DNA from: UBA2450 sp045132035
Lineage (GTDB): Bacteria; Bacillota_I; Bacilli_A; RFN20; CAG-826
Assembly: GCA_045132035.1 (NCBI GenBank)
Contig: JBGURM010000100.1
Span: forward strand, 1 to 18,011
Length of the DNA: 18,011 nucleotides
Reading direction: 5' to 3'
This document shows positions 7,337 to 14,338 of the stretch, piece by piece. The notes below the pieces were generated by a model. It saw only the letters and a list, made by a program, of their open reading frames with translations. It did not search any database and was not told the DNA's origin. Made by a program: the position numbers and the translations under genes. Every line of letters starts with the position of its first letter. Position 1 is the stretch's first letter.

Positions 7337-7786
7337 ATGGAAGTTATACTTTTACAAGATGTTAAAAATGTTGGAAAAAAGAACCAAACAGTTAAGGTTA
7401 GCGATGGCTACGCGAACAACTTTTTGTTTAAAAATAAGTTAGCGGTTCCGGTCAGTAAGAAAAGTGTCGAAATCCTTGAAAATCAAAAGGAAAATGCCAG
7501 AATTGCTGAAGAAAACGCTAAGAAACAAGCCCAAGAGCTAGCGAAAACTTTAAAAGGAATTACCCTTGAATTTACCGCTAAGGTTGGTAAAGATAGTAAG
7601 CTATTTGGATCCATTTCTTTAAAGCAAGTTGAAGAAGAACTAAAAGCAAAATATAACATCATTATTGATAAGAGAAAATTCATTGATAAAGGACCACTTG
7701 ATATGCTTGGAATCTACACCCTTAAGATTGAATTACATAAAGGTGTAGTGGGTGTTATCAAAGTCCATATTTCAGAAAGGAATTAA
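7337..7786 (+). CDS. rplI: 50S ribosomal protein bL9
   Basis: A 149-residue protein of normal bL9 length. The N-terminal rRNA-binding domain opens with MEVILLQDVKNVGKKNQTVKV and contains the DGYANNFL signature. A long Lys/Glu/Ala-rich connecting helix (about 45-72) leads to the C-terminal domain with the KDSKLFGSIS motif. bL9 sits near the L1 stalk and helps prevent frameshifting and colliding ribosomes. It starts two bases after the gdpP stop, which suggests coupled translation, and is followed directly by dnaB. Confidence 0.97.
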   Translation: MEVILLQDVKNVGKKNQTVKVSDGYANNFLFKNKLAVPVSKKSVEILENQKENARIAEENAKKQAQELAKTLKGITLEFTAKVGKDSKLFGSISLKQVEEELKAKYNIIIDKRKFIDKGPLDMLGIYTLKIELHKGVVGVIKVHISERN

Positions 7787-7787
7787 T

Positions 7788-9302
7788 ATGGCGGCACGTA
7801 AACCAGTCACAAAAAAAGTTACAACTGAATTACCATATAACGAAGACGCCGAACGTGTTGTTTTGGGATGCGCAATGCTCTCAAAAGACTATTGCCTAGA
7901 CATATTAACTTCTCTTGAAGAAGAAGACTTCTTTTTTGGAAAACATCAATTAATCTTTAGAGCAATCTCTGCTTTAGCAAATAGAAACGTCGATGTCGAC
8001 GTTTTAACTGTTGCTGAAGAATTAGACAACCTTAAAGAATTAGAAAATATTGGTGGCGCTAAATATTTAGGAGAATGTACAAACACATTCGTTGCTGCTA
8101 GTACACTTACCTTCTATATTAGAATTGTTCAAGATAACTCAGTATTAAGAAAGATGCTTACTACGATTAGAGGAATCGATACTGAATATAGAACTCAAGA
8201 AATTGAAAACATTAACGATTTCATTCTTAGTAGTGAAACAAGATTTAAAGACAGTATTTCTAAAAGACATATTTCTTCTTTCGTTACTGCGCAAGAAATT
8301 GCCCCAATCATTGAAGAATCATTAGAAAAACTTCAAGACGCTGATAATGATAGCGATGTTATTGGTGTTTCTACTGGTTATGACAAACTTAATCAAATCA
8401 CACAAGGATTCAAACCTGGCGAATTAATTATTGTTGCAGCGCGTCCTGCTGTTGGTAAGACTGCGATTTGTTTAAACTTTGCTCATAAGATTGCTACTCA
8501 CTCTAAAAAAGCTGTTGCCATTTTCTCTTTGGAAATGTCAAAAGAGCAACTCTTTAATCGTTTAGTGGCGATGGATAGCTGTGTTGAAGCTAAGAAGATT
8601 AATTCAGGTCGATTAGGTTCCGCTACTGAAAGAGTTAAAGTTCTTAATTCAATTAAGACACTTGCTAACACCAAGATTTATATTGATGACACTCCATCAA
8701 TTAAACTTAATGACATTATTAATAAATCAACTAAACTTCAAGCACATGAGCCTGACTTATCATTAATTATTGTTGACTATCTTGGACTTGTCCAAGTTGC
8801 AAATAAAAACGGACGTTCACCTGATAGCCGTCAAGAAGAAGTTCGTCAGATTTCTTTAGCGTTAAAAGCTTTAGCGAGAGACTTAAAAGTCCCTGTTATT
8901 GCAGTTAGCCAACTTTCTCGTGCTGTCGAAAAACGTGATTCTCAAAGACCTGTTATGTCTGACTTACGTGATAGTGGTAACATTGAACAAGACGCTGATA
9001 TTGTTATCCTCCTTTATCGTGAAGACTATTACGCTGATAAAAAGACTAGTAGTGCTGCTAATAAAAAAGGCGGACAACTCACTGACAGTGAGAAATTTGA
9101 ACTTGCAAAGGCTCAAAAAGAAAAAGAACTTGGTGCTCAAATTCCAGGCAATGCTTCATATACCGAAGTTATTGTTGCCAAAAATAGAGCGGGCCAAACC
9201 GGTGTTTGCCGTTTATTCTTCCATAAGGATTATGTAAGATTTGACGCCCCAAGTAGAGAATGGGAAGAAGCGATGAACGCCATCGCTGAAGATAACAATT
9301 AA
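7788..9302 (+). CDS. dnaB: Replicative DNA helicase DnaB
   Basis: A 504-residue hexameric ATPase that unwinds DNA ahead of the replisome (named DnaC in Bacillus). The N-terminal DnaB domain (about residues 14-120) contains EDAERVVLGC and the hinge ENIGGAKYLGE. The RecA-like domain has the Walker A motif ARPAVGKT with Lys224, Walker B LIIVDY with Asp330, and the conserved QLSRAVEKR and DLRDSGNIEQDAD motifs; no intein interrupts it. A longer frame opens at 7752, but that would overlap rplI; the ATG at 7788 has AGAAAGGA upstream and gives the normal N-terminus. It lies one base after rplI, with walJ following after five bases. A run KKGGQLTDSEKFELAKAQ is a lineage-type insertion before the C-terminus. 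Confidence 0.97.
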   Translation: MAARKPVTKKVTTELPYNEDAERVVLGCAMLSKDYCLDILTSLEEEDFFFGKHQLIFRAISALANRNVDVDVLTVAEELDNLKELENIGGAKYLGECTNTFVAASTLTFYIRIVQDNSVLRKMLTTIRGIDTEYRTQEIENINDFILSSETRFKDSISKRHISSFVTAQEIAPIIEESLEKLQDADNDSDVIGVSTGYDKLNQITQGFKPGELIIVAARPAVGKTAICLNFAHKIATHSKKAVAIFSLEMSKEQLFNRLVAMDSCVEAKKINSGRLGSATERVKVLNSIKTLANTKIYIDDTPSIKLNDIINKSTKLQAHEPDLSLIIVDYLGLVQVANKNGRSPDSRQEEVRQISLALKALARDLKVPVIAVSQLSRAVEKRDSQRPVMSDLRDSGNIEQDADIVILLYREDYYADKKTSSAANKKGGQLTDSEKFELAKAQKEKELGAQIPGNASYTEVIVAKNRAGQTGVCRLFFHKDYVRFDAPSREWEEAMNAIAEDNN

Positions 9303-9307
9303 TTAAA

Positions 9308-10060
9308 ATGTTTTTTGATATTATTGGAAGTGGTTCAAAAGGGAATGCAACATTGATCTTTTCCTCAAAGACCACTCTTTTAATTGATATGGGACTTACT
9401 CTTGAAAGAGTAAAGACTGAACTTGTTAGATTTAATAAAACCATCAAAGACGTTGATGCAATTTTAATTACTCATAATCACGCGGATCATCTTAGAGAAA
9501 TTAAATCATTCTCTCCTAAAAAGATGTATTCATTAGAAGGAACGATTCCTGGTTCACTTAGTAATGTAGTTGAAATTTTTAAGCCTTTTGAGGTTGGAGA
9601 TTTTAAAATTACAGCGTTCCCTACAAGTCATGACGCAACTAATCCATGCGGTTTCCTACTTGAAAACGATGGCGAAAGACTAGTTTATATGACTGACACA
9701 GGATGTTATTTATCTAGCAATACACCTTATATCTATAACCCTGATTATCTCATCATTGAAAGTAATCACGATATACAAAAATTATTACATACGAATAGAC
9801 CAATGTTACTTATTCAAAGGATTATGTCTGAATATGGCCATTTGTGTAATGAGGATAGTGCTTTTGCGACTTTAGAAATTATTGGCGATAGAATCAAAGA
9901 AATAGTGTTAGCCCATCTTTCAGAAGAGGCTAATACTCCAGAGCTTGCTTTAGAAGCTTATAAAAAGATTTTTCAATATAAAGGATTAGACTTATCTAAA
10001 TATAAAATTAGATGCGCTAATCAATGGGAACCACTTATAGGAGGAGATTATGACAATTAA
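9308..10060 (+). CDS. walJ: WalJ/YycJ-like metallo-beta-lactamase-fold hydrolase
   Basis: A 250-residue cytoplasmic protein of the YycJ/WalJ group, which has the metallo-beta-lactamase fold. In other Bacillota it sits with walRK and has been linked to wall homeostasis and coordination of division; a 5'-exonuclease-like activity has been proposed. The metal motif HNHADH is at residues 56-61, with further candidate ligands in TSHDATNPCG, TDTG and the late VLAHLSEE. The opening FDIIGSGSKGNATLI is typical of the group. No walR, walK, walH or walI is in the window, so the gene is linked here to replication and rlmH. The spacer to dnaB is five bases without a clear ribosome binding site, so coupling is likely. 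It overlaps rlmH by 11 bases. Confidence 0.9.
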   Translation: MFFDIIGSGSKGNATLIFSSKTTLLIDMGLTLERVKTELVRFNKTIKDVDAILITHNHADHLREIKSFSPKKMYSLEGTIPGSLSNVVEIFKPFEVGDFKITAFPTSHDATNPCGFLLENDGERLVYMTDTGCYLSSNTPYIYNPDYLIIESNHDIQKLLHTNRPMLLIQRIMSEYGHLCNEDSAFATLEIIGDRIKEIVLAHLSEEANTPELALEAYKKIFQYKGLDLSKYKIRCANQWEPLIGGDYDN

Positions 10061-10526
10061 GATATATGCGATTGGCAAAATTAAAGACTTCTATAAAAGT
10101 GGTGTTGATGAATACGTTAAAAGATTAAGTGGGTACGCTAAAGTTCAAATCATCGAGGTTAAAGATGAATCTATTAGTGACAAACCATCTGAAAGTGAAA
10201 TAACCAAAGCCAAAGATAACGAATGTAAAAGAGTTTTGTCTTTATTAAAACCAAACGAATATTTAATCGGTTTAGATTTAAATAAAAAGGAATTCACTAG
10301 TGAAGAGTTTGCAGCGTTTTTAAACGAAAAACTTGTAGGTAGTGGCGCAAATATATCCTTTGTCATTGGAGGAAGTTATGGACTAAGCGACGAATTAAAA
10401 GCGCGTCTAAATGCTTCGATTACTCTATCTAAAATGACATTCCCTCATCAACTTGCTAGATTAGTTCTTCTTGAACAAATTTATCGAGCCTTTAAAATAT
10501 TAAATAACGAGACTTACCACAAATGA
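10050..10526 (+). CDS. rlmH: 23S rRNA pseudouridine-1915 N3-methyltransferase RlmH
   Basis: A 158-residue SPOUT methyltransferase that methylates pseudouridine 1915 in helix 69 of 23S rRNA on assembled 70S ribosomes. Seen: the KIYAIGKIKDFY start, the SAM-binding knot with FVIGGSYGLS (104-113), the MTFPHQLARLVLLEQIYRAFKI segment in two parts (MTFPHQLAR at 129-137, then LVLLEQIYRAFKI), and a terminal TYHK. This ends exactly where family members end, which shows that its TGA is a true stop. The ribosome binding site AGGAGG lies inside walJ (10039-10044), and the ATG overlaps walJ by 11 bases. Its stop overlaps the next start as ATGA. Confidence 0.96.
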   Translation: MTIKIYAIGKIKDFYKSGVDEYVKRLSGYAKVQIIEVKDESISDKPSESEITKAKDNECKRVLSLLKPNEYLIGLDLNKKEFTSEEFAAFLNEKLVGSGANISFVIGGSYGLSDELKARLNASITLSKMTFPHQLARLVLLEQIYRAFKILNNETYHK

Positions 10527-10861
10527 ATTACGAAGAATTTAAACAGTTTAAATTAGATAAGGACCCTGCTAATCCGTTTACTCCTCATTTCATTATTGAT
10601 GATGAGCATGATTTTTATGTTGAACCTGTTGTTTTTACTCAGCTGCAAGGTTTTAAAGAAAGACACCCAGATAAATATGATTTAATCGTTCAATCAATGA
10701 TTGATCGAGTGATGAGTAATAGAAAAGTTATCTATGTAGCTGATTTTGAAAATTATTTCACAGAAAAAGAGGGTTATATCTATCTTGAATTATTAGATAT
10801 TACAGACCCTCTACAAATCTTTGTTGAAGATAAATCGCGTGGCTCCGATTATGGAGATTAA
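10523..10861 (+). CDS. Hypothetical 112-residue protein coupled to rlmH
   Basis: I do not recognise the family. It is a soluble, acidic, aromatic-rich protein with no membrane segment, signal peptide or cysteine. Visible elements are a polar N-terminus (FKQFKLDKDPANPF), a middle helix (LQGFKERHPDKYDLIVQSMIDRV in two parts) and strands such as KVIYVADF and YIYLELLDI. The start overlaps the rlmH stop as ATGA, so translation depends on re-initiation after rlmH. It is the last gene of the gdpP operon, directly before a terminator. Its fixed coupling to rlmH suggests a housekeeping role, but that is inference. Confidence 0.8.
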   Translation: MNYEEFKQFKLDKDPANPFTPHFIIDDEHDFYVEPVVFTQLQGFKERHPDKYDLIVQSMIDRVMSNRKVIYVADFENYFTEKEGYIYLELLDITDPLQIFVEDKSRGSDYGD

Positions 10862-10864
10862 TTA

Positions 10865-10890
10865 AGTCAGATTGTTCTGACTTTTTTTGT
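10865..10890. terminator. Bidirectional terminator between convergent operons
   Basis: A perfect 7-bp stem AGTCAGA (10865-10871) / TCTGACT (10876-10882) with loop TTGT is followed by a T-run (10882-10888) on the plus strand. The minus strand has a weaker T-rich tail (TTAATTAAT). The last codons and TGA stop of the minus-strand nitroreductase lie inside it. Confidence 0.88.
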
Positions 10891-11376
10891 GTCGTATTTA
10901 TCTTTTACTTTGCTTTTATCGTCATCGCTTGGGTAACCGACATATATTGCTGAAAATGGAGTTAACCCTGCTGGAATATTAATTGCCTTTTTAAGACCTT
11001 TTATTGTTAATTTATTTGGATATACAGCACACCAAACCGCACCTAAACCTAATGCATGCGCCATTAAAAGAATGTTTTCGCTTGCGGCACCTAAATCACA
11101 ATTAACTAAATCATGCGCTAGAGGAATGGAAGCAGATTCTTTAACACAAGGAATAACAATGATTGGAGATTTATATTTCCCAAAAGGAATAACTTTATTA
11201 ACTTCCTTTTTCATCTCCTCGCTTTTTACAACATAGAATTCCCATGGTTGTCTATTTACTGCACTTGGCGCTGCCATAGCGGCTTTCATAAGAAGCTCAA
11301 TCTTCTCATCTTCTATTGGTGTGTCTTTAAAACTTCTGACGGACTTTCTTGTTAGGATTACTTCTTGTGCGTCCAT
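10867..11376 (-). CDS. Nitroreductase-family FMN oxidoreductase
   Basis: A 169-residue flavoprotein of the nitroreductase fold, a size typical of the short NfnB/BluB-like subgroup. These enzymes bind FMN as dimers and use NAD(P)H to reduce nitro compounds, quinones or unknown physiological acceptors. FMN-binding signatures are TRKSVRSF (Arg10, Arg14), APSAVNRQPWEF (Ser38, Asn41, Gln43), DLGAASENILL (94-104) and GLGAVWC. The C-terminus (YPSDDDKSKVKDKYDTKKV) matches the family tail. AAGGAGAG on the minus strand precedes the ATG by seven bases. Its TGA stop lies in the downstream terminator stem. Only 41 bases separate it from the upstream membrane protein, and these hold a terminator, so its promoter is unclear. 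Confidence 0.9.
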   Translation of the reverse strand: MDAQEVILTRKSVRSFKDTPIEDEKIELLMKAAMAAPSAVNRQPWEFYVVKSEEMKKEVNKVIPFGKYKSPIIVIPCVKESASIPLAHDLVNCDLGAASENILLMAHALGLGAVWCAVYPNKLTIKGLKKAINIPAGLTPFSAIYVGYPSDDDKSKVKDKYDTKKVRTI

Positions 11377-11391
11377 ATATACTCTCCTTTA

Positions 11392-11419
11392 GTAAAAAAA
11401 GAAGTCATAAAGACTTCTT
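11392..11419 (-). terminator. Minus-strand terminator after the membrane-protein gene
   Basis: On the minus strand an 8-bp stem AAGAAGTC (11419-11412) / GACTTCTT (11406-11399) with a 5-base loop is followed by seven more T residues. The stem includes part of the upstream stop codon. The T-tract ends about ten bases before the nitroreductase ribosome binding site, so it could also act as an attenuator for that gene. Confidence 0.82.
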
Positions 11420-12494
11420 ATTGAATTGGTCTGAGTTGTCTCATGCTTGCCCACATCGCTCTTAAGGAAATGAGCATGATGAATCCCATTTGTCCGAAGA
11501 TATTTCCAGCAAAGATGAATCCAACAACAAGAGCAAGTACTGCTGGTGTGAAGCTCAAGAAATACGCAATTTTTTGAGTGTGCCAGAAGTTGAGCGTTTG
11601 ACTGAATGGGTTTGTCTTACCTCTGGTGAGTAAGAATAACATTAAGCCAAGGAAGATAATAAGACCAGCGTAAACACCTAAATAGATAAGTGTAGTGTTC
11701 CATTTATTGGTTTCTTTTTGCATCAAGAATGTTTCATTGAAGATTCCTCTCCAACTATTGAAACATTTTTCCCAATCTGCTTTATTATTTGCGACTTCAG
11801 CTTCGGTTGTTGAAGTTAATCCTTCATTAACTCTAGCAAGTAAGTCGCCTTCAGCGGTATTTAACCAGTTTAATCCACCTGGAGTATTTCCCGCTCTATT
11901 GGTGTTTCTGCTTTTATAAATAGCAGCAACAAGAGTGTCTTCTGTTAAAACGACGAATGAAGGAATGTATCTACTAACTTCTCCTTTTGGATCGGTTGTT
12001 TTATCATAAACAGTTTTACTATCAAGAACATATTCGGTAGTTGTTAACTTGTTGATGAAGTTATTTAAATCGCTTCCCTTGAAGTTTGTGTAATACATCA
12101 TGAAGTTGTATTCACCATATCTTGTATCAGTGCTTGTATAGATTGGATCACTGTAGTTATGAGTTGTATCAGAATAACTTAATAATCCTTTGCTAACATT
12201 TAAATGTTTTCCTTCACTTTTTAACGCGACTGAAGCTTTTGTAATGTTAGCGTCTAAGCCAAATGTTCCATTTGCTAAGAAGCTAGAACCATAAGCGTTG
12301 TTTAAGGAAACAAAGTTAGGAATTAAAGGAATAATCATTCCAAAAATGAGGAAGAGTATAGCAAGCCACCATGGTGCTTCTTTACCGTTATCAATACATG
12401 CTTGGTTAGAAATAATTCCTTTAAATGTATTAACTAATATGTTTTTTGTCTTTGGAGACATTCTTTTTTTGTCTTTTTTTAATTTTTTTGCCAT
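11418..12494 (-). CDS. Hypothetical membrane protein with a large extracytoplasmic domain
   Basis: A 358-residue protein that I cannot assign. The N-terminus is very Lys-rich (MAKKLKKDKKR) and is followed by a first membrane segment (WWLAILFLIFGMIIPLIPNF, about 41-60). A polar region of about 190 residues with many Thr, Asn and Tyr follows, then three membrane segments (LIYLGVYAGLIIFLGLMLFLL; IAYFLSFTPAVLALVVGFIF in the next; and the last near MGFIMLISLRA). The pattern loosely recalls the DUF1189-type membrane proteins of Bacillota. A longer frame begins at 12527, but the ATG at 12494 has GGAAAG seven bases upstream and a typical basic start. Divergent from the tmRNA gene; a terminator follows its stop. 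Confidence 0.72.
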   Translation of the reverse strand: MAKKLKKDKKRMSPKTKNILVNTFKGIISNQACIDNGKEAPWWLAILFLIFGMIIPLIPNFVSLNNAYGSSFLANGTFGLDANITKASVALKSEGKHLNVSKGLLSYSDTTHNYSDPIYTSTDTRYGEYNFMMYYTNFKGSDLNNFINKLTTTEYVLDSKTVYDKTTDPKGEVSRYIPSFVVLTEDTLVAAIYKSRNTNRAGNTPGGLNWLNTAEGDLLARVNEGLTSTTEAEVANNKADWEKCFNSWRGIFNETFLMQKETNKWNTTLIYLGVYAGLIIFLGLMLFLLTRGKTNPFSQTLNFWHTQKIAYFLSFTPAVLALVVGFIFAGNIFGQMGFIMLISLRAMWASMRQLRPIQ

Positions 12495-12531
12495 ATGATA
12501 TCTTTCCGTTCTACTTTGTAGCAACATAAAG

Positions 12532-12558
12532 TTTATATGGTATTTTATTTATTGTAAA
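12532..12558 (-). promoter_or_regulatory. Candidate promoter for the minus-strand membrane-protein gene
   Basis: On the minus strand TTTACA (12558-12553) and TATAAA (12537-12532) are separated by 15 bases, about 38 bases before the ATG at 12494. The spacer is shorter than ideal and the DNA is very AT-rich, so this is tentative. Confidence 0.35.
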
Positions 12559-12642
12559 GATAAATAGAGATTTTAATTTATACGCAATATATGTATTGTT
12601 GAAAATTATTTTTCAAATATTACTATATGTTTTTGATGATAT

Positions 12643-12671
12643 TTGACATATATATCGCTTTACTATAAAAT
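12643..12671 (+). promoter_or_regulatory. Promoter of the tmRNA gene
   Basis: A consensus -35 TTGACA (12643-12648) and a -10 TAAAAT (12666-12671) are separated by 17 bases. Transcription would start near 12678, leaving a short 5' leader that RNase P would remove at 12701. A second, perfect TATAAT lies at 12684-12689, eleven bases before the mature 5' end, and may be an alternative promoter. Confidence 0.7.
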
Positions 12672-12700
12672 TTTGCTGTCTAATATAATTAGGCAACTCT

Positions 12701-13089
12701 GGGGTCGTCTAGGATTCGACAGAGATGTGCAGGGCTCTATCTGCAGCGGTTGGTCACCATAAACCAAAAAAAGAATAACTGACAACAGTTATATGAGAGC
12801 TCCTAGAGCTCAATCTCTCTGCTTAGCTTAATTAACCCGACATAGGGTCCCGACAATCGTTGGGGCAGAGCGCCACTCAAGGTTTTAGCCTTTCACGCTT
12901 GATTCTGGTGTCATAACAAAAGGATTGTGGCTTAGAGTTGATTAGTTACTGAGTCATGAAATCTCGTTAGTCTCGCGCAGCTTAGTGGGTCGATATACGA
13001 CGCTGCGTTAAACATAAATATTGTCTAAGCTGTAGATGATATTGTTTGGCCTTCTCTGGACGTGGTTTCGATTACCACCGGCTCCACCA
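12701..13089 (+). ncRNA. ssrA: Transfer-messenger RNA (tmRNA, ssrA), one-piece
   Basis: A 389-base RNA that rescues stalled ribosomes with SmpB and tags the broken protein. The 5' end GGGGTCGTCTAGGATTCGAC is the standard tmRNA start. The 3' end has a T-arm with TTCGATT and an encoded CCA (13087-13089). The acceptor stem forms seven pairs between GGGGTCG and CGGCTCC, with a G-U at the third and fifth pairs. The tag frame probably runs from 12781 to a TAA at 12829-12831 and reads DNSYMRAPRAQSLCLA, with Asp as the resume codon in place of the usual Ala; the resume position is inferred from the upstream AATAACT. It ends in Leu-Ala, compatible with ClpXP-type degradation. The gene is uninterrupted and not a permuted two-piece form. 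Confidence 0.95.
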
Positions 13090-13101
13090 AATCACTTAAT
13101 A

Positions 13102-13131
13102 TGTATCTATGATACAAGGGGATATATTATG
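13102..13131 (+). promoter_or_regulatory. Hairpin abutting the degV ribosome binding site
   Basis: TGTATC (13102-13107) pairs with GATACA (13111-13116) across a three-base loop, and the ribosome binding site AAGGGGA begins at once after it. There is no T-tract, so this is not a terminator. It lies 12 bases after the tmRNA CCA end. The hairpin also contains a -10-like TATGAT (13108-13113), but no -35 fits, so degV may be transcribed through the tmRNA gene. Confidence 0.35.
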
Positions 13132-13974
13132 AAAATTTGTATTTCTGCTGAAAGCACAATCGATTTACCAAGAGAGTTACTTAGTGAATTCGATATTAAA
13201 ACAGTTCCTTTTACTATTACCTTAGGTGAGAAAAATGGACTTGATGGAGTAACAACTCCAGAAGAAATCTTTGATTATGTTGATCGCACCGGAGTTCTTC
13301 CAAAAACTAGCGCAGTGAATGTTGCTCAGTTTATGGAATATTTCTCAGGTTTATTAAAAGAATATGATGAAGTCATTCACTTCTCATTAAGCTCTGAATT
13401 ATCAAGCGCCTATCAAAACGCAGTGACAGTTTCTAATGAATTAGGACATATTCATGTTGTTGATTCTAGAAGTCTTTCAACTGGTATCGCCTTACAAGCA
13501 ATCTATGCTTCAAAATTAGTAAAACAAGGTTTATCAAGTGAAGAGATTTTAAAGAAGGTTAGCGAAAGAATTCCTAATGACCAAGCAAGTTTCGTCTTAG
13601 CAACAGTCGATTATTTATATAAAGGCGGAAGATGTTCGGCCTTAGCTAAATTAGGTGCAATGCTTTTTAGAATTAGACCTCAAATTTTAGTCGCTGATGG
13701 AAAGATGGGTCCAGGCAAGAAATATAACGGAAAACAAGTAGATTGTGTCGTGAATTACTGTAAAGACACCCTTGAACAGTTCAATAATCCTGACCTTGAA
13801 ATTGGCTTTGTAACTCATAGTGGTGCAACTCCAGATATGGTTGATGCAGCGGTCAAAGCAATGAAAGATAGAGGCTTTAAACGTGTACTAATCACAACTG
13901 CTGGAGCAACAATTTCTTCTCATTGTGGACCAAAATGTTTAGGTATTCTTTATATCAATGATGGCGGTAAATAA
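13129..13974 (+). CDS. DegV-family fatty-acid-binding protein
   Basis: A 281-residue protein of the DegV family. Members bind one long-chain fatty acid and, as FakB, present it to the kinase FakA for phosphorylation and phospholipid synthesis. Seen: KTSAVN (59-64) with the Thr-Ser pair that contacts the carboxylate, SSELSSAYQNA (88-98), VDSRSLSTG (111-119), YKGGRCSALAK, and the closing ISSHCGPKCLGILY typical of the family. No FakA is present in the window. A longer frame opens at 13036 but lies inside the tmRNA; the ATG at 13129 has AAGGGGA eight bases upstream and begins like its relatives. The stop codon is in the loop of the downstream terminator. Confidence 0.92.
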   Translation: MKICISAESTIDLPRELLSEFDIKTVPFTITLGEKNGLDGVTTPEEIFDYVDRTGVLPKTSAVNVAQFMEYFSGLLKEYDEVIHFSLSSELSSAYQNAVTVSNELGHIHVVDSRSLSTGIALQAIYASKLVKQGLSSEEILKKVSERIPNDQASFVLATVDYLYKGGRCSALAKLGAMLFRIRPQILVADGKMGPGKKYNGKQVDCVVNYCKDTLEQFNNPDLEIGFVTHSGATPDMVDAAVKAMKDRGFKRVLITTAGATISSHCGPKCLGILYINDGGK

Positions 13975-13987
13975 ACCGCCTTTTTTC
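13963..13987 (+). terminator. Intrinsic terminator of degV
   Basis: A 6-bp GC-rich stem GGCGGT (13963-13968) / ACCGCC (13975-13980) is followed by TTTTTTCTT. The loop carries the degV stop codon TAA, so the terminator overlaps the gene end. Confidence 0.88.
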
Positions 13988-14080
13988 TTAGTGTAGTTTA
14001 ACACGAAAAAATGGGACTTTGGACACTGTCTAAAATAGTGAAAAAAGTGTTTGAAGATGCTCTCTTATAATGCTAAATTA

Positions 14081-14108
14081 TTGACAATGATTTACGCGTT
14101 ACTATGTA
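14081..14108 (+). promoter_or_regulatory. Promoter of the acidic microprotein gene
   Basis: A consensus -35 TTGACA (14081-14086) is followed after 16 bases by TATGTA (14103-14108), a weak -10. Transcription would begin near 14115, just before the ribosome binding site at 14118-14124. A TATAAT at 14066-14071 is an alternative with no good -35. A 9-base palindrome GACACTGTC lies at 14022-14030 and could be an operator. Confidence 0.5.
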
Positions 14109-14130
14109 AAGCGCAATGAGGGGGAAAATC

Positions 14131-14283
14131 ATGTCTAGAATTACCGATCCAAGATCCAAGATGCTTTCCAGTGACGAGGAAACCGTTGAAATAGTTGAAA
14201 TCATTGAAAACTGCGATGATTATTCTGATCTAGACGAGAATAACGAAATCGCAGAAGAATACGAATTTGATTACGACTATTAA
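14131..14283 (+). CDS. Acidic microprotein, 50 residues
   Basis: A short gene with strong start signals: GAGGGGG six bases before the ATG and a TAA stop at 14281-14283. The product starts MSRITDPRSKMLSSDEE and then becomes extremely acidic, with 18 Asp/Glu against three Lys/Arg, all three in the first ten residues. Residues 17-27 (ETVEIVEIIEN) could form an amphipathic helix, and the end (EYEFDYDY) alternates acidic and aromatic residues. There is one cysteine (28) and no membrane segment. It has its own promoter and terminator, so it seems to be an independent unit. I do not recognise a family. Its charge suggests a partner with a basic surface or a nucleic-acid mimic, which is inference only. 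Confidence 0.72.
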   Translation: MSRITDPRSKMLSSDEETVEIVEIIENCDDYSDLDENNEIAEEYEFDYDY

Positions 14284-14306
14284 GTAGCAGTAAATCGAAA
14301 AAGGTG

Positions 14307-14333
14307 AACGAGTACTACTCGTTTTTCTTTTTG
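14307..14333 (+). terminator. Intrinsic terminator of the microprotein gene
   Basis: A perfect 7-bp stem AACGAGT (14307-14313) / ACTCGTT (14317-14323) with an ACT loop is followed by TTTCTTTTTG. It lies 24 bases after the microprotein stop, and the next -10 box begins about six bases after its tail. Confidence 0.85.
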
Positions 14334-14338
14334 TGCAT

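Noticed and set aside
13102..13116. Terminator after the tmRNA gene
   Set aside because: The hairpin lacks a T-tract and is followed immediately by the degV ribosome binding site.
13036..13128. Extended DegV N-terminus of 31 residues
   Set aside because: This stretch is the tmRNA 3' end, including the T-arm and CCA. The ATG at 13129 has a ribosome binding site and the family start.
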